From assembly GCA_050633825.1 (NCBI GenBank), contig JBOEHG010000007.1, forward strand, positions 10,249-74,248: a DNA stretch of 64,000 nt. The letters are read 5' to 3'. Each line of letters begins with the position of its first letter. Position 1 is the stretch's first letter. This document shows, in pieces, positions 52,594 through 61,892 of this stretch. The notes beneath the pieces were generated by a model. It searched no databases. It was given only the letters and a program-made list of their open reading frames with translations, and had not been told where the DNA came from. The position numbers and the translations under genes are program-made. The DNA comes from CANLBN01 sp050633825 (GTDB lineage: Bacteria; Pseudomonadota; Gammaproteobacteria; Pseudomonadales; Cellvibrionaceae).

Positions 52594-53463
52594 TTATTGC
52601 TTAATAAGTTTATCCAAAAGCTCCAGACCTAATCCTCTAACATCATCCCAATCAGAGTCTTTTGCTTTAATAAGCCCCTTTTTTATCTTTAATGATTTAA
52701 GTAGTTCTTTTCCTTTAGGGTCATTATACATTTTGGCAAAAGCTTGTTGAATAGAGGTATATGTTTTCTTATCTATTTTAGGGTGAGCGGCTATCGCATG
52801 TGGCGTATAGGCATTAGTCGTCCATAATATTTTTAATTGATCTTTGACTTTTGGTGGAGCATTGTTAAATGTTCGCTTTACGCCGCCGCCTGCGGGTAAT
52901 ATTCCTCGTGCTACATTTAAGTAAACGGAGTCATGGGAGGAAACGTATTTGGGGGTGAAGATAATATTATCGTTACTTAATTTCGCTCTTGGTAATACAC
53001 TGGCTGCAAATGCGGCGGGTGAAGGAAAGGCTAATGTTTGCCCTGATAGTTGCTTAAGAGAATTCACGGGGCTATCTTTACGAACAACAATAATTCCACG
53101 TATAGGTTGATCTTTGCGTACGGCTAGAGCTTTATATCCAGGGTCGTTATTGAACACTGTAAAATGATAAGGATTCATATAGGCAAAATCATACTCTCCT
53201 GCGGCGAGATTCTTCTCGAATTCAGGGATATTCTTTGCCGTTTTGAATTGTAATTTAATAGCCGATTTTTCATGTATATATTTGAATACGGGTGTCCATA
53301 ATTTCGCAAGTTGCTTGGCTGATTGTTGGGGAACAACGGCAAAGGAATATGTTTTGTTATCAGCATAGGATAACGGTGCCATCAGGGTCGTTAAAGTGAC
53401 AATGGCGACAGTTGTGATAGCTCGCGCTACTTTGATTATGCCGGCTCGGAAACAATTTTTCAT
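52594..53463 (-). CDS. PhnD-like periplasmic binding protein
   Basis: 289 residues with a signal peptide (about 1-34, ending LSYA) and a type II binding fold: YSFAVVPQQSAKQLAKLWTPVFKYI, AAGEYDFAYMNPYHF, VVRKDSPVNSLKQLSGQTLAFPSPAAFAAS, and a CRGILPAGGG-type segment (ARGILPAGGG). Proteins of this type bind phosphonate, phosphite or related anions in ABC uptake. No permease or ATPase lies nearby; instead it is coupled to a histidine kinase. A sensory role like other binding-protein/kinase pairs is likely (inference). Confidence 0.88.
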   Translation of the reverse strand: MKNCFRAGIIKVARAITTVAIVTLTTLMAPLSYADNKTYSFAVVPQQSAKQLAKLWTPVFKYIHEKSAIKLQFKTAKNIPEFEKNLAAGEYDFAYMNPYHFTVFNNDPGYKALAVRKDQPIRGIIVVRKDSPVNSLKQLSGQTLAFPSPAAFAASVLPRAKLSNDNIIFTPKYVSSHDSVYLNVARGILPAGGGVKRTFNNAPPKVKDQLKILWTTNAYTPHAIAAHPKIDKKTYTSIQQAFAKMYNDPKGKELLKSLKIKKGLIKAKDSDWDDVRGLGLELLDKLIKQ

Positions 53464-53765
53464 GACAAATCTCTTTTCAAGGTAAGTTCACTATTTCTTT
53501 AGTATAGACAGCCCTTATCACTCGTATAGCGTGCTGAAGGAAGGAATTCGTCTAGATCGGCTGTTTCATATAGCAAACATTCCTTGTTTAGCCCTTATTT
53601 TTACAAGTATCTCTACTCTGGCCGCACATACACTAGGAATACTCTTATTTTTATATGTATGACCATCTTTTCGGCTCTTTTTTGGCTTATTTCTCTGGCA
53701 TTTACAACGATGCAATATTAGTTGTAATATACAACTAATATTGCATCGTTGAGGTTAACTTAGCC
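53464..53765. other. Divergent region (302 nt), PhnD-like gene / MarR-GNAT gene
   Basis: No gene seen. It contains the promoters of both operons. The end next to the MarR-GNAT gene carries the 47-nt palindrome (53705-53751). The PhnD-proximal part shows no clear structure to me. Confidence 0.5.
53705..53751. promoter_or_regulatory. Perfect 22-bp-arm palindrome, predicted MarR operator
   Basis: Arms 53705-53726 and 53730-53751 are exact reverse complements with only ATA between. The centre (53718-53738) is TTAGTTGTA-ATA-TACAACTAA, a MarR-type site. TTTACA (53701-53706), an 18-nt spacer and TAATAT (53725-53730) could form the promoter, so a bound dimer would block it. The GAGG ribosome-binding site starts at its right end and the ATG is at 53766. 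Confidence 0.75.
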
Positions 53766-54722
53766 ATGGCTCAGGTGAGTGATCGGATAATCGAAGAGGT
53801 ACGGGAGGGCTCTAGACAGCTCGTACGAGAATTAGGTTTTATGAGGGCGCATTTGGCATCGACACATTTGGCGCCGTCAGCATTACATACTTTATTAGAA
53901 ATTGATTTAAAAGGGCCTCAAACGGCAGCAATGCTTTGCTCTAAGCTGGGTTTGGAAAAATCCAGTGTGAGCCGTATGCTAAAAAAATTAATCGATTCCG
54001 GTGAGTTATATGAATGTGTGTATAAAGCCGATGCCAGAGTAAAACAACTACATTTAACTGAGCAAGGCCACAGAACGGTAAATGTTGCCCATGAATATGC
54101 ACGTGAGAAAACGCAGAGTGCATTGAGTCGCTTGTCTCCAGAAAAACAAAATATCGTTTTAGATGGTTTATCCGCATATGCATCCGCATTACATTCGGAG
54201 AGCCACTCACCCATAGTGAGTAAAAATACTAATATTCGCATTGTTGAAGGCTATCGAGCTGGGGCTATTGGTCGTATAGCGTATTTGTTTTCGACATACT
54301 TCGCCAAGCACTACGGTTTTGAGCAGTATTTTGAAAGTAAAGTGGCCTCCGAGTTAGCAGAGTTTATGGGACGGGTATCTCATCCAAATAATCAATTGTG
54401 GCTAGTAATACAGCAGGATGAAATTCTTGGCTCTATTGTTATTGATGGTGAAGACTTACAGGCTGAGTCAGTAGCGCATTTACGCTGGTTTATCATGGAT
54501 AAGTCTTTACGCGGCAGTGGTATGGGGGAAAAACTTCTTCACAAAGCAGTGAGCTTTTGCGATCAACAAGGCTTTCAGGAAATTCATTTATGGACAGTAA
54601 AAGGCTTGGATGCTGCCAGTCATCTTTATGATAAATATGACTTTGTGATTGAGGAAGAGTTAGTTGATGACCAATGGGGTAAAAAGACAGTTGAGCATAA
54701 ACGTGTCAGAAGAAAGGCGTAG
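53766..54722 (+). CDS. MarR-family regulator fused to GNAT acetyltransferase
   Basis: 318 residues: a winged-helix MarR domain (about 1-140; GPQTAAMLCSKLGLEKSSVSRMLKKL as recognition helix, then KADARVKQLHLTEQG wing) joined to a GNAT N-acetyltransferase domain (about 155-312; VAHLRWFIMDKSLRGSGMGEKLL acetyl-CoA loop, with the RGSGMG loop of the Q/RxxGxG/A type; IHLWTVKGLDAASHLYDKYDF). It probably represses its own promoter through the palindrome just upstream and may modify a small molecule or protein. The substrate is unknown. The gene stands alone and is divergent from the PhnD-like/kinase pair. Confidence 0.9.
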   Translation: MAQVSDRIIEEVREGSRQLVRELGFMRAHLASTHLAPSALHTLLEIDLKGPQTAAMLCSKLGLEKSSVSRMLKKLIDSGELYECVYKADARVKQLHLTEQGHRTVNVAHEYAREKTQSALSRLSPEKQNIVLDGLSAYASALHSESHSPIVSKNTNIRIVEGYRAGAIGRIAYLFSTYFAKHYGFEQYFESKVASELAEFMGRVSHPNNQLWLVIQQDEILGSIVIDGEDLQAESVAHLRWFIMDKSLRGSGMGEKLLHKAVSFCDQQGFQEIHLWTVKGLDAASHLYDKYDFVIEEELVDDQWGKKTVEHKRVRRKA

Positions 54723-54827
54723 TTGATGAAAGTTGATGAAAATAGTCGACTATGCCTTTATTTCTGTCACGTTGTTATTGTCTTATTCAGATTATTTAAT
54801 CAAGGTTATTTAACCCAAGCTATTGAA

Positions 54828-55325
54828 TTAAAGTAATGCAATAGCAGAATCGTAATTAGGTTCATCGGCAACTTCACCGACTAACTCGGTGTATGCAATT
54901 TTGCCTTCGGCATCTATAACAACTACTGCTCGTGCTAATAAGCCTTGTAGGGGGCCATTGGTAAATGTTAAACCGTAATTCTGGCCAAATTCAGGTGAGC
55001 GAAATGTGGATGCATTACTCACATTTTCTATGCCCTCTGAACCACAGAAGCGCTTTTGTGCAAAAGGTAGATCAGCAGATACACAAATCACTGTTGTATT
55101 TTCAAGCGTACTTGCTTTTTCATTAAATGTTCTTACGGACATTTGGCAAGTTGGTGTATCAATGCTTGGGAAGATATTGAGTATGATTTTTTGACCGTGA
55201 TAATCGGCAAGTGATGTTTCCGATAAATCATCTCGTACTAATGTGAAGTCGGGTGCTGAGTTGCCAACAGTAGGGAGGTCAGCATAAGTTTCTATCGGAT
55301 TACCTTTTAATGTAACAGTTGCCAT
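54828..55325 (-). CDS. tpx: Thiol peroxidase Tpx
   Basis: 165-residue 2-Cys peroxiredoxin of the Tpx subfamily that reduces lipid and alkyl hydroperoxides using thioredoxin. It has the peroxidatic motif PSIDTPTCQMSVRTFN with Cys60, and the resolving Cys94 in QKRFCGSEG; the N-terminal LKGNPIETYADLPTVGNSAPDF is typical. In E. coli it is periplasm-annotated but has no signal peptide, and none is visible here either. It lies downstream of a small membrane-protein gene, separated by a hairpin. Confidence 0.95.
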   Translation of the reverse strand: MATVTLKGNPIETYADLPTVGNSAPDFTLVRDDLSETSLADYHGQKIILNIFPSIDTPTCQMSVRTFNEKASTLENTTVICVSADLPFAQKRFCGSEGIENVSNASTFRSPEFGQNYGLTFTNGPLQGLLARAVVVIDAEGKIAYTELVGEVADEPNYDSAIALL

Positions 55326-55362
55326 TTTTATATCCTGCAGAAGTTGAGTTTAAATAATCAAA

Positions 55363-55384
55363 GGGCCTTAATTTCGTTAAGCCC
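55363..55384 (-). terminator. Hairpin terminator after small membrane-protein gene
   Basis: On the - strand GGGC-TTAA and TTAA-GCCC (with one bulged base) form an 8-bp stem with a 5-nt loop. It is followed by TTTGATTATTT, a weak T-rich tail. It lies between the 163-aa protein gene and tpx. Confidence 0.5.
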
Positions 55385-55423
55385 CTAGTGTATAGAAAAC
55401 AACGACCGATAGAAAATAAAAAA

Positions 55424-55915
55424 TTACTGCATATTAGCGTGTGAGAATCCAGTTTGATAATGGGTAAAGGTTGTTTCAGTTTCGCCGTAGTAAAGTGCTT
55501 CATTGAGAGAAACAACCAGTAGTAAACGGGCATTTTCAATATCGCGAGACTGTATCGTTGTTTCCCACTGCGTCGTACTATCGTTTAATGAAGACATTGT
55601 TTCTGGTGCTTGTTCATTACTTGCAGTTGCCAATGCAATTTTAGCGCCTGCTAAGGGAAGTTCTGATTCCAGTTGAAAGGTAATAGTGTTGTTACCATGA
55701 TTCTTTGAGGTGAGAATAACCTCAATATCACCATTTTTAAATGTACATTTACCACTCTGGTAGCGGCAATTTGATTTGGCCGCTAAAGGATAGCTATTTC
55801 CGGACACAGCATTGTGAGGTCGTTCACTTACGGCATAATCTACTGCAAAATAAGCAATGATGGCCAAAATAGGCGTGATAATAAGGGCAACAATAAAATG
55901 TTTGTTGGTTAGCAT
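55424..55915 (-). CDS. Membrane-anchored protein downstream of symporter
   Basis: 163 residues. One N-terminal membrane segment (about 8-29, FIVALIITPILAIIAYFAV) followed by a periplasmic-type domain with two cysteines (NCRYQSGKCTF) that could form a disulfide, and beta-rich C-terminal segments. I recognise no named family; similar small proteins are often found near actP-type symporters and copper or energy-metabolism genes. It starts about 60 nt after the symporter stop but a strong terminator lies between, so it may be expressed separately or by read-through. Confidence 0.65.
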   Translation of the reverse strand: MLTNKHFIVALIITPILAIIAYFAVDYAVSERPHNAVSGNSYPLAAKSNCRYQSGKCTFKNGDIEVILTSKNHGNNTITFQLESELPLAGAKIALATASNEQAPETMSSLNDSTTQWETTIQSRDIENARLLLVVSLNEALYYGETETTFTHYQTGFSHANMQ

Positions 55916-55942
55916 AATTCAATCTCTTTCCTGGTAGAAAAA

Positions 55943-55966
55943 ATGCCGGGCCCGAAGGCCCAGCAT
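55943..55966 (-). terminator. Rho-independent terminator of symporter operon
   Basis: On the - strand ATGCTGGGCC, loop TTCG, GGCCCGGCAT form a 10-bp stem (one G-U pair) capped by a stable UUCG tetraloop and followed by six T residues. It lies 12-35 nt past the symporter stop. Confidence 0.92.
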
Positions 55967-55977
55967 GGAAGCGGCAT

Positions 55978-57729
55978 TTAAGCTGGAGGGTGGTCTGGAG
56001 TTAAATGCCGTGCTTTGCCCGCATCACCCGGAATACGAATATCGTCAACCAAATGTTGAATATGCTCGGGTGGCTCTTGTGTGACCTTGGATACAACAGT
56101 AGCAACTGCAAAGTTAACAATTGCGCCAATGGCACCAAAAGCGTTCGGTTCAATACCGAAGAACCAGTTAGGAGACATATCGCCAAGGAATGATGTACTT
56201 GCGACAAACATGATACCTTTGTGCTGGAATACATACAGCAAGGTGATACCAATACCTGCCACCATACCTGCGATAGCGCCTTCCTTATTCATCTTCTTGT
56301 TGAAGATCCCCATCATCAGTGCCGGGAAGATCGACGAAGCGGCAAGACCAAAGGCTAAGGCCACCGTTCCTGCGGCAAAGTCTGGAGGGTTAAACCCTAA
56401 ATAGCCTGCCAGTACAATGGCACCGGCCATAGAGATTCGTCCTGCCAGTAACTCACCTTTTTCTGAAATATCCGGTTTAAAGACCCCTTTGAGAAGGTCA
56501 TGGGATATAGAAGAGGAAATTGCCAATAGAAGTCCGGCTGCTGTAGAGAGCGCTGCTGCAAGACCACCGGCTGCTACTAAGGCGATAACCCAGTTAGGTA
56601 GTTTGGCAATTTCAGGATTAGCTAATACCATAATGTCGCGGTCAACTTTAACCATTTCATTAGTGGCTTTATCCGCAGTGTACTGAATTTTGCCATCGCC
56701 ATTTTTATCTTCAAACTTTAATAAACCCGTTGTTTCCCAGTTTTTAAACCAAGTCGGCCTTTCTGCATAGGCAAGGTTTTGTCCAGGAGCAGGTTCAATG
56801 GTAGTCATTAGATTTAAGCGTGCCATTGCTGCAACTGCAGGTGCAGTGGTGTACAAAATAGCGATAAATACGAGAGCCCAACCGGCTGATGTCCGGGCAT
56901 CTTTTACCTTAGGTACAGTAAAGAAGCGGATGATCACATGAGGTAGACCAGCAGTACCAATCATCAGTGACATTGTGTACACGAACATATTTAAGGTGCT
57001 TAACCTCGCCTGTGTCGTGTACTCTGCAAAGCCGAGTTCGGTCACCACTTGGTCTAGCCGGTCGAGCAAGAATGTATCCGTCCCTGCCATGGTGCTACCC
57101 AAACCCAACTGAGGGATAGGGTTACCGGTTAAGTTGAGTGAAATGAAAATCGCGGGGATTGTATATGCAAAAATCAAAATACAGTATTGGGCAATCTGAG
57201 TATAGGTAATACCTTTCATCCCACCCAGTACAGCATAGAAGAATACAATCAGCATACCTGTCATAAGACCAGTATTGTAATCAACCTCTAGAAAGCGAGA
57301 GAAGGCAACGCCGATCCCTTTCATTTGGCCAATAACATAAGTGACTGAAGCGACAATTAAGCAAATAACTGCGACGACTCGTGCTGCCTTTGAGTAATAA
57401 CGATCACCAATAAATTCCGGCACAGTGAATTTACCGAATTTACGTAGGTAAGGTGCCAGTAGCATCGCCAATAATACATAGCCACCGGTCCATCCCATTA
57501 GGAATACTGAACCACCGTAACCGTAAAAGGCAATAAGGCCTGCCATGGAGATGAATGAAGCGGCAGACATCCAGTCAGCAGCAGTCGCCATACCATTGGC
57601 AACAGGATGAATACCGCCGCCAGCAATATAGAACTCTTTAGTGGTACTTGCTCGTGCCCAGACGGCAATACCGATATAGGTAGCGAAAGTTAAACCAACA
57701 ATGATAAATGTTAACGTTTGAAGATCCAT
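55978..57729 (-). CDS. Sodium:solute symporter, ActP-like (large subunit of two-protein type)
   Basis: 583 residues with about 13 membrane segments, SSS family. WARASTTKEFYIAGGGIHPVANGMATAADWMSAASFISM is the conserved first helices region with the sodium-binding core, and AQYCILIFAYTIPAIF and RFFTVPKVKDARTS are further family segments. The preceding DUF4212 gene (12 nt upstream) makes this the two-subunit type known from Vibrio (VC_2705-like), distinct from E. coli ActP. The predicted substrate is acetate or a similar short-chain monocarboxylate. It is divergent from a CrbS-like kinase, the likely regulator. Confidence 0.9.
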   Translation of the reverse strand: MDLQTLTFIIVGLTFATYIGIAVWARASTTKEFYIAGGGIHPVANGMATAADWMSAASFISMAGLIAFYGYGGSVFLMGWTGGYVLLAMLLAPYLRKFGKFTVPEFIGDRYYSKAARVVAVICLIVASVTYVIGQMKGIGVAFSRFLEVDYNTGLMTGMLIVFFYAVLGGMKGITYTQIAQYCILIFAYTIPAIFISLNLTGNPIPQLGLGSTMAGTDTFLLDRLDQVVTELGFAEYTTQARLSTLNMFVYTMSLMIGTAGLPHVIIRFFTVPKVKDARTSAGWALVFIAILYTTAPAVAAMARLNLMTTIEPAPGQNLAYAERPTWFKNWETTGLLKFEDKNGDGKIQYTADKATNEMVKVDRDIMVLANPEIAKLPNWVIALVAAGGLAAALSTAAGLLLAISSSISHDLLKGVFKPDISEKGELLAGRISMAGAIVLAGYLGFNPPDFAAGTVALAFGLAASSIFPALMMGIFNKKMNKEGAIAGMVAGIGITLLYVFQHKGIMFVASTSFLGDMSPNWFFGIEPNAFGAIGAIVNFAVATVVSKVTQEPPEHIQHLVDDIRIPGDAGKARHLTPDHPPA

Positions 57730-57740
57730 GATATTCCCCC

Positions 57741-58004
57741 TTAATCTTCGTCGACGCCAAATTCACGATCAAGTTGACCGATTCTTTTGGCATAGTAAAA
57801 AACTAATATCACGAAGATATACATGGAGCCTTGCTGGGCAAACCAAAAGCCAAGTTTATAGCCGCCAATTTGGATGGTATTCAACAGATCGACGAATAAA
57901 ATACTGCAGCAATAAGCGGCAATAAACCAGACCACAAGGAGCTTTAATACAAGTTTGATATTGGCCTGCCAATAGGCGGTGGCCTTTTCTTTACTGAGTG
58001 ACAT
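57741..58004 (-). CDS. DUF4212 small subunit of sodium:solute symporter
   Basis: 87 residues with two hydrophobic segments (about 18-40 and 47-70) and charged ends, matching the DUF4212 group of small proteins paired with SSS symporters: AYWQANIKLVLKLLVVWFIAA, then FWFAQQGSMYIFVILVFYYAKRIG. Start ATG 58004 has a GAGGAAACTCTT ribosome-binding context. It is 11 nt upstream of the symporter gene and certainly cotranscribed. Its role, whether stability or activity of the large subunit, is not established here. Confidence 0.88.
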   Translation of the reverse strand: MSLSKEKATAYWQANIKLVLKLLVVWFIAAYCCSILFVDLLNTIQIGGYKLGFWFAQQGSMYIFVILVFYYAKRIGQLDREFGVDED

Positions 58005-58345
58005 AAGAGTTTCCTCATTATTGTTATTGTCTGAGACAAATGCATTAATAGGCGTCTATTCAACGTGAATCAGATAGGTGCGTACTCAGGTAAATGTCCC
58101 GTCAATTCACTGTAACAAGAGTCACTAAAAATAAATGTCAGACCATGGTCTAGGGTTTGACTAAAGTCTAAAAGGAGAGAGGTGATTGGCACTTAATTAC
58201 GCTTAATGGCTAAGATAGTGACTCTATTTTTGTGCTTGATATTAGTATGACTTGGTTGATAGAGTTACTTTTTAGTTGAGCATTTTAAGCTAGCGGCTCA
58301 ATGTTCTAAATAGGCTAATTTATCCCATAAACATAAGAATAGAAT
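58005..58345. other. Divergent region (341 nt), symporter operon / hybrid kinase
   Basis: No gene seen. It holds promoters on both strands. It contains a 12-bp perfect palindrome AGACCATGGTCT at 58140-58151 and an imperfect repeat TTTGACTAAAGTCTAA at 58156-58171 immediately next to it, candidate regulator-binding sites for the adjacent two-component system. Confidence 0.5.
58140..58171. promoter_or_regulatory. Paired inverted repeats, possible response-regulator site
   Basis: AGACCATGGTCT (58140-58151) is a perfect 12-bp palindrome; TTTGACT-AA-AGTCTAA (about 58156-58171) has GACT/AGTC arms. Both lie in the shared region upstream of the symporter operon and the kinase gene. Confidence 0.35.
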
Positions 58346-61300
58346 ATGACGCCTTCTATCGTATTAATCGCAGTCTTTTTTTATATTATCTTACTCTTTG
58401 GTTTGGCAAGGCTTGGGGACCGTCAACACTTCGTTGAAAATAGCTGGGCGCGTCACCCTGTTGTGTATGCGTTAGCGCTCGGTGTTTATTGTACTTCGTG
58501 GACCTTTTACGGTTTAGTAGGGACGGCCTCTGAAAAAGGGTGGAATTTCTTACCTATATTGTTAGGACCAATGTTGTTATTTACCATTGGTTACCCTGTA
58601 TTAGAAAGAATACGTCGCATTTGTAAGCAAGAGCATATTCATAGTATTGCTGACTTTATTGCCTCCCGTTATGGTAAGCGTCAGGGTGTTGCTGCCACTG
58701 TGAGCTTGGTCGCGTTACTGGCCACTATTCCCTATATTGCGCTACAGCTTAAAGCTGTTTCGGATACTTTGGTTTTAACCATCGGTGAGAACTTTTTAGT
58801 TAATCAGGATCTCACTTTCGTTATTGCGCTGAGTATGATTGTGTTTGCCTTGTTGTTTGGTGCCAAGCGCCTTGATGTTTCGGGTTACCATTCGGGTTTA
58901 ATGTCAGCGGTTGCCTTTGAATCTATTATTAAGTTAATCGTATTGTTAACGATTGCTTTTTTTGCACTGAGCTGGTTGATTGGCGATACTTCGAGTGTTG
59001 ATGAGCAGACGGCTAACGTTGTTTTATTGGCGCCTCCATCGGGCTTACGTTTTTTTGTTGAAACATTGCTTTCCATGTGTGCTATTTTTTGTTTGCCACG
59101 CATGTTCCATGTGACCTTCGTCGAGTGTTTATCCAGCGATCACCTCAAAAAATCTCGTTGGTTTTTTGTGGGTTACCTTATATTAATTAGCCTGTGTGTT
59201 CTGGTTATCGCATGGATAGGTAATGTTTTATTTTTTGGAGACCCCTCAATAAAAGGTGATGCTTATGTTATTGCATTACCTCTACTTAAAGATTTGCCGT
59301 GGCTAGCACTCGTTGCTTTTTTGGGTGGTTTTTCTGCCGCAACCGCTATGATTATTGTAGCAACAGTGACATTAAGTCAAATGTTGAGCAACGATGTTAT
59401 ATTGCCTGTATTGGTTAAGCGTCGCAAAACATTAAATCAAAGTAGTGACTTTACTCGCAGCCTTATTATTGCTCGACGACTAACAGTATTGTTGGTGGTG
59501 ATGGGGGCTTATGCTTATCAAGCAGTTTTAGCCGAAAATGCTGCATTGACTAGTATTGGTCTTATTGCCTTTGCGCTAGTCGTACAGTTAGCTCCAGCTA
59601 TTTTATTTGGACTTTATTGGCGAAAAGGGAATGCGAGAGGCTTATATGCGGGTTTAATTGTCGGTTTGGCATTATGGTTTTATACCTTGATGATTCCCTT
59701 GTTAGAGCAGGCAGGCCTTATTGGCTCTGAGTTAGTGATGAACGGTTTATTTAACCTCTATTGGTTAAGACCTGAATCTCTTTTTGGTTTGAGTTTTAGC
59801 GATAGTTTTACACGGGGTGTTATTCTGAGTCTTGGAGCCAATATTTTATTTTATTGTTGGTATTCAATGACGTCACCAGAAAATTTAGGTGATCGGATTC
59901 AGGCTGCTGCCTTTACTCGTATGCAAAAAACGGATTACAACCCTTATGAAGATATTAATTTAGATGATTTATACTCTCTCTTGCGTGAATTTTTAGGTGA
60001 GACAGCGACTCGCTCTTTATTCTCTAAATATCAAACCAGTAATAATTATAAAAAGACGGACCTAATAGAGCAGGCACGAAAAACATTAGCGGGTACTGTT
60101 GGTGTGGCTTCATCGCAATCTATGTTGGATAGTTTACGGATTGGCGAAAAGATGGCAGTGGAAGAAGTGGTCAACCTTTTTGGCGAGACAACGAAGGCTT
60201 TACGCTTTAATCAAGAAGTACTTTCAGCCTCTTTTGAAAATATATCATCAGGCATTAGTGTTGTTGATGAAAATTTACGCTTAATTGCTTGGAATAATCA
60301 CTATGAAAAAATGTTTGATTATCCTGAAGGAATGTTGAATGTTGGGCTTCATGTGGCGGATATTATGCGTTTTAATGGTGGGCGCGGATTGTTAGGTGAA
60401 GGTAATGTCGATGATTTGATTAGAAAACGTTTATCGTTAATGTCCACGGGTAATGCCTATCGTGTTGTTCGTTTTCATAGTGACGACACGATAATTGAAA
60501 TTAAAGGTCGTCCATTGCCAAATGGTGGTTATGTAACTACTTATGATGATATTACAGAATTTATTTCTGCTCAGCGGCAATTAGAAGATGCTAATATCAA
60601 CTTGGAAAAACGCGTTCAAGAAAGAACAAAAACCATCGAAGAAATTAATCAAAACTTATTGCAAGAAATAAAACGGCGCGGTTATGTTGAAGATGAACTA
60701 AGGGAAGCAAAAATTATTGCTGATGCTGCGAATGCATCTAAAACCAAATTTTTGGCATTAGCTGGCCATGATATTATGCAACCGCTGAACGCGGCCAGTT
60801 TATACGCTAGTGCGCTAACGGAGAGTGAATCCAATAAACCCATTGTTCATCAGCTTAAAAGTGCAATAGATAACACTGAATCAATTATCTCCTCTTTATT
60901 AGAAATCTCTAAACTAGATACTGGTGCTTTAAAGCCTAAACTTGAAATATTTTCTTTGGATGATTTGTTGGCCAGCTTAATTAGTGAAGCAATGGTGCAG
61001 CGCCCCAGAGGGTTAGATATACATTACTGTTCAACGTCTTTGTATGTATTGTCAGATAAACATTATTTAAGGCGTATTATCCAAAATTTCATATCAAATG
61101 CGGTTAAATATACGCACTCAGGTAAGGTGTTAGTTGGTTGTCGGCATCACTATCAAAAAGGGAATGGAGAAGGAAATAATGCCGTAGAGATTTGCGTATT
61201 AGATAATGGACCTGGTATTTCTGCAAAAGAACGAGCTTCTATATTTGATGAATTTTATCGCAGTAATCGCCAACAACAACAAGATAAAGTGCCAGGTATT

Positions 61301-61876
61301 GGTTTGGGTTTGTCTGTGGTTATGCGTTTTAGTGAGTTATTATCTCATCCTATTAAATGCTCTTCTGAGTTACACAAAGGAAGTTGTTTTTCAGTTACTG
61401 TTCCCATGGCTAACAATGATAAGCAAGTAGACAATACGCCTGATTTATATTCTCCTGAAAATGAATTAAAAGGCCTGAGAGTTGTTTATCTTGATGATGA
61501 TAAACAAAATTTATTGGCGACATCAACCCTGCTAGATCATTGGCAGTGTAATGTTACATTGTTGAATAGCATTGATGATGCTCGTGAATATGCTAAATAT
61601 CAGGATGCTCCTGATGTATTGTTAATGGATTATCAGTTAGGCGATCTGAAGCTTAATGGTTTATTACTTGCGCAGGAACTAAAAGCGCATTGGCTAGGTA
61701 ATGCGACAGAACGTGTCCAGCTCGAAGTGTGTATTGTTTCAGCGTCAACCGATGCAGGCTTGCCAGAAGCAGTGGCGGGTGTAGGGTTTGAATTTTTACG
61801 TAAACCCGTTAAGCCGGCAAAATTAAGAGCTTTACTCACACAATTTTGTCAACGTAAGGGGCTAACCGAGTCTTAG
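58346..61876 (+). CDS. CrbS-like hybrid sensor kinase with symporter domain
   Basis: 1176 residues: an N-terminal sodium:solute-symporter-like region (about 1-510, around 12-13 membrane segments), a linker (DDLYSLLREFLGETATRSLF, like the STAC linker of CrbS/CbrA-type kinases), a PAS domain (about 620-740), a coiled coil, HisKA with His808 (LALAGHDIMQPLNAAS), HATPase (NFISNAVKYTHSG, DNGPGIS, GIGLGLSVV), and a C-terminal receiver with the phosphorylatable Asp1095 (LLMDYQLGD) and FLRKPVKPAK. CrbS senses acetate or energy state and controls acetate uptake and acs in Vibrio and Pseudomonas (there called MxtR). The attached receiver would act as an internal relay or sink. Confidence 0.92.
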   Translation: MTPSIVLIAVFFYIILLFGLARLGDRQHFVENSWARHPVVYALALGVYCTSWTFYGLVGTASEKGWNFLPILLGPMLLFTIGYPVLERIRRICKQEHIHSIADFIASRYGKRQGVAATVSLVALLATIPYIALQLKAVSDTLVLTIGENFLVNQDLTFVIALSMIVFALLFGAKRLDVSGYHSGLMSAVAFESIIKLIVLLTIAFFALSWLIGDTSSVDEQTANVVLLAPPSGLRFFVETLLSMCAIFCLPRMFHVTFVECLSSDHLKKSRWFFVGYLILISLCVLVIAWIGNVLFFGDPSIKGDAYVIALPLLKDLPWLALVAFLGGFSAATAMIIVATVTLSQMLSNDVILPVLVKRRKTLNQSSDFTRSLIIARRLTVLLVVMGAYAYQAVLAENAALTSIGLIAFALVVQLAPAILFGLYWRKGNARGLYAGLIVGLALWFYTLMIPLLEQAGLIGSELVMNGLFNLYWLRPESLFGLSFSDSFTRGVILSLGANILFYCWYSMTSPENLGDRIQAAAFTRMQKTDYNPYEDINLDDLYSLLREFLGETATRSLFSKYQTSNNYKKTDLIEQARKTLAGTVGVASSQSMLDSLRIGEKMAVEEVVNLFGETTKALRFNQEVLSASFENISSGISVVDENLRLIAWNNHYEKMFDYPEGMLNVGLHVADIMRFNGGRGLLGEGNVDDLIRKRLSLMSTGNAYRVVRFHSDDTIIEIKGRPLPNGGYVTTYDDITEFISAQRQLEDANINLEKRVQERTKTIEEINQNLLQEIKRRGYVEDELREAKIIADAANASKTKFLALAGHDIMQPLNAASLYASALTESESNKPIVHQLKSAIDNTESIISSLLEISKLDTGALKPKLEIFSLDDLLASLISEAMVQRPRGLDIHYCSTSLYVLSDKHYLRRIIQNFISNAVKYTHSGKVLVGCRHHYQKGNGEGNNAVEICVLDNGPGISAKERASIFDEFYRSNRQQQQDKVPGIGLGLSVVMRFSELLSHPIKCSSELHKGSCFSVTVPMANNDKQVDNTPDLYSPENELKGLRVVYLDDDKQNLLATSTLLDHWQCNVTLLNSIDDAREYAKYQDAPDVLLMDYQLGDLKLNGLLLAQELKAHWLGNATERVQLEVCIVSASTDAGLPEAVAGVGFEFLRKPVKPAKLRALLTQFCQRKGLTES

Positions 61877-61892
61877 CTAATGAGAGCGCTTA

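Noticed and set aside
54721..54745. Direct repeat GTTGATGAAA twice after the MarR-GNAT gene
   Set aside because: 10-nt tandem copy; too short to mean more than slippage.
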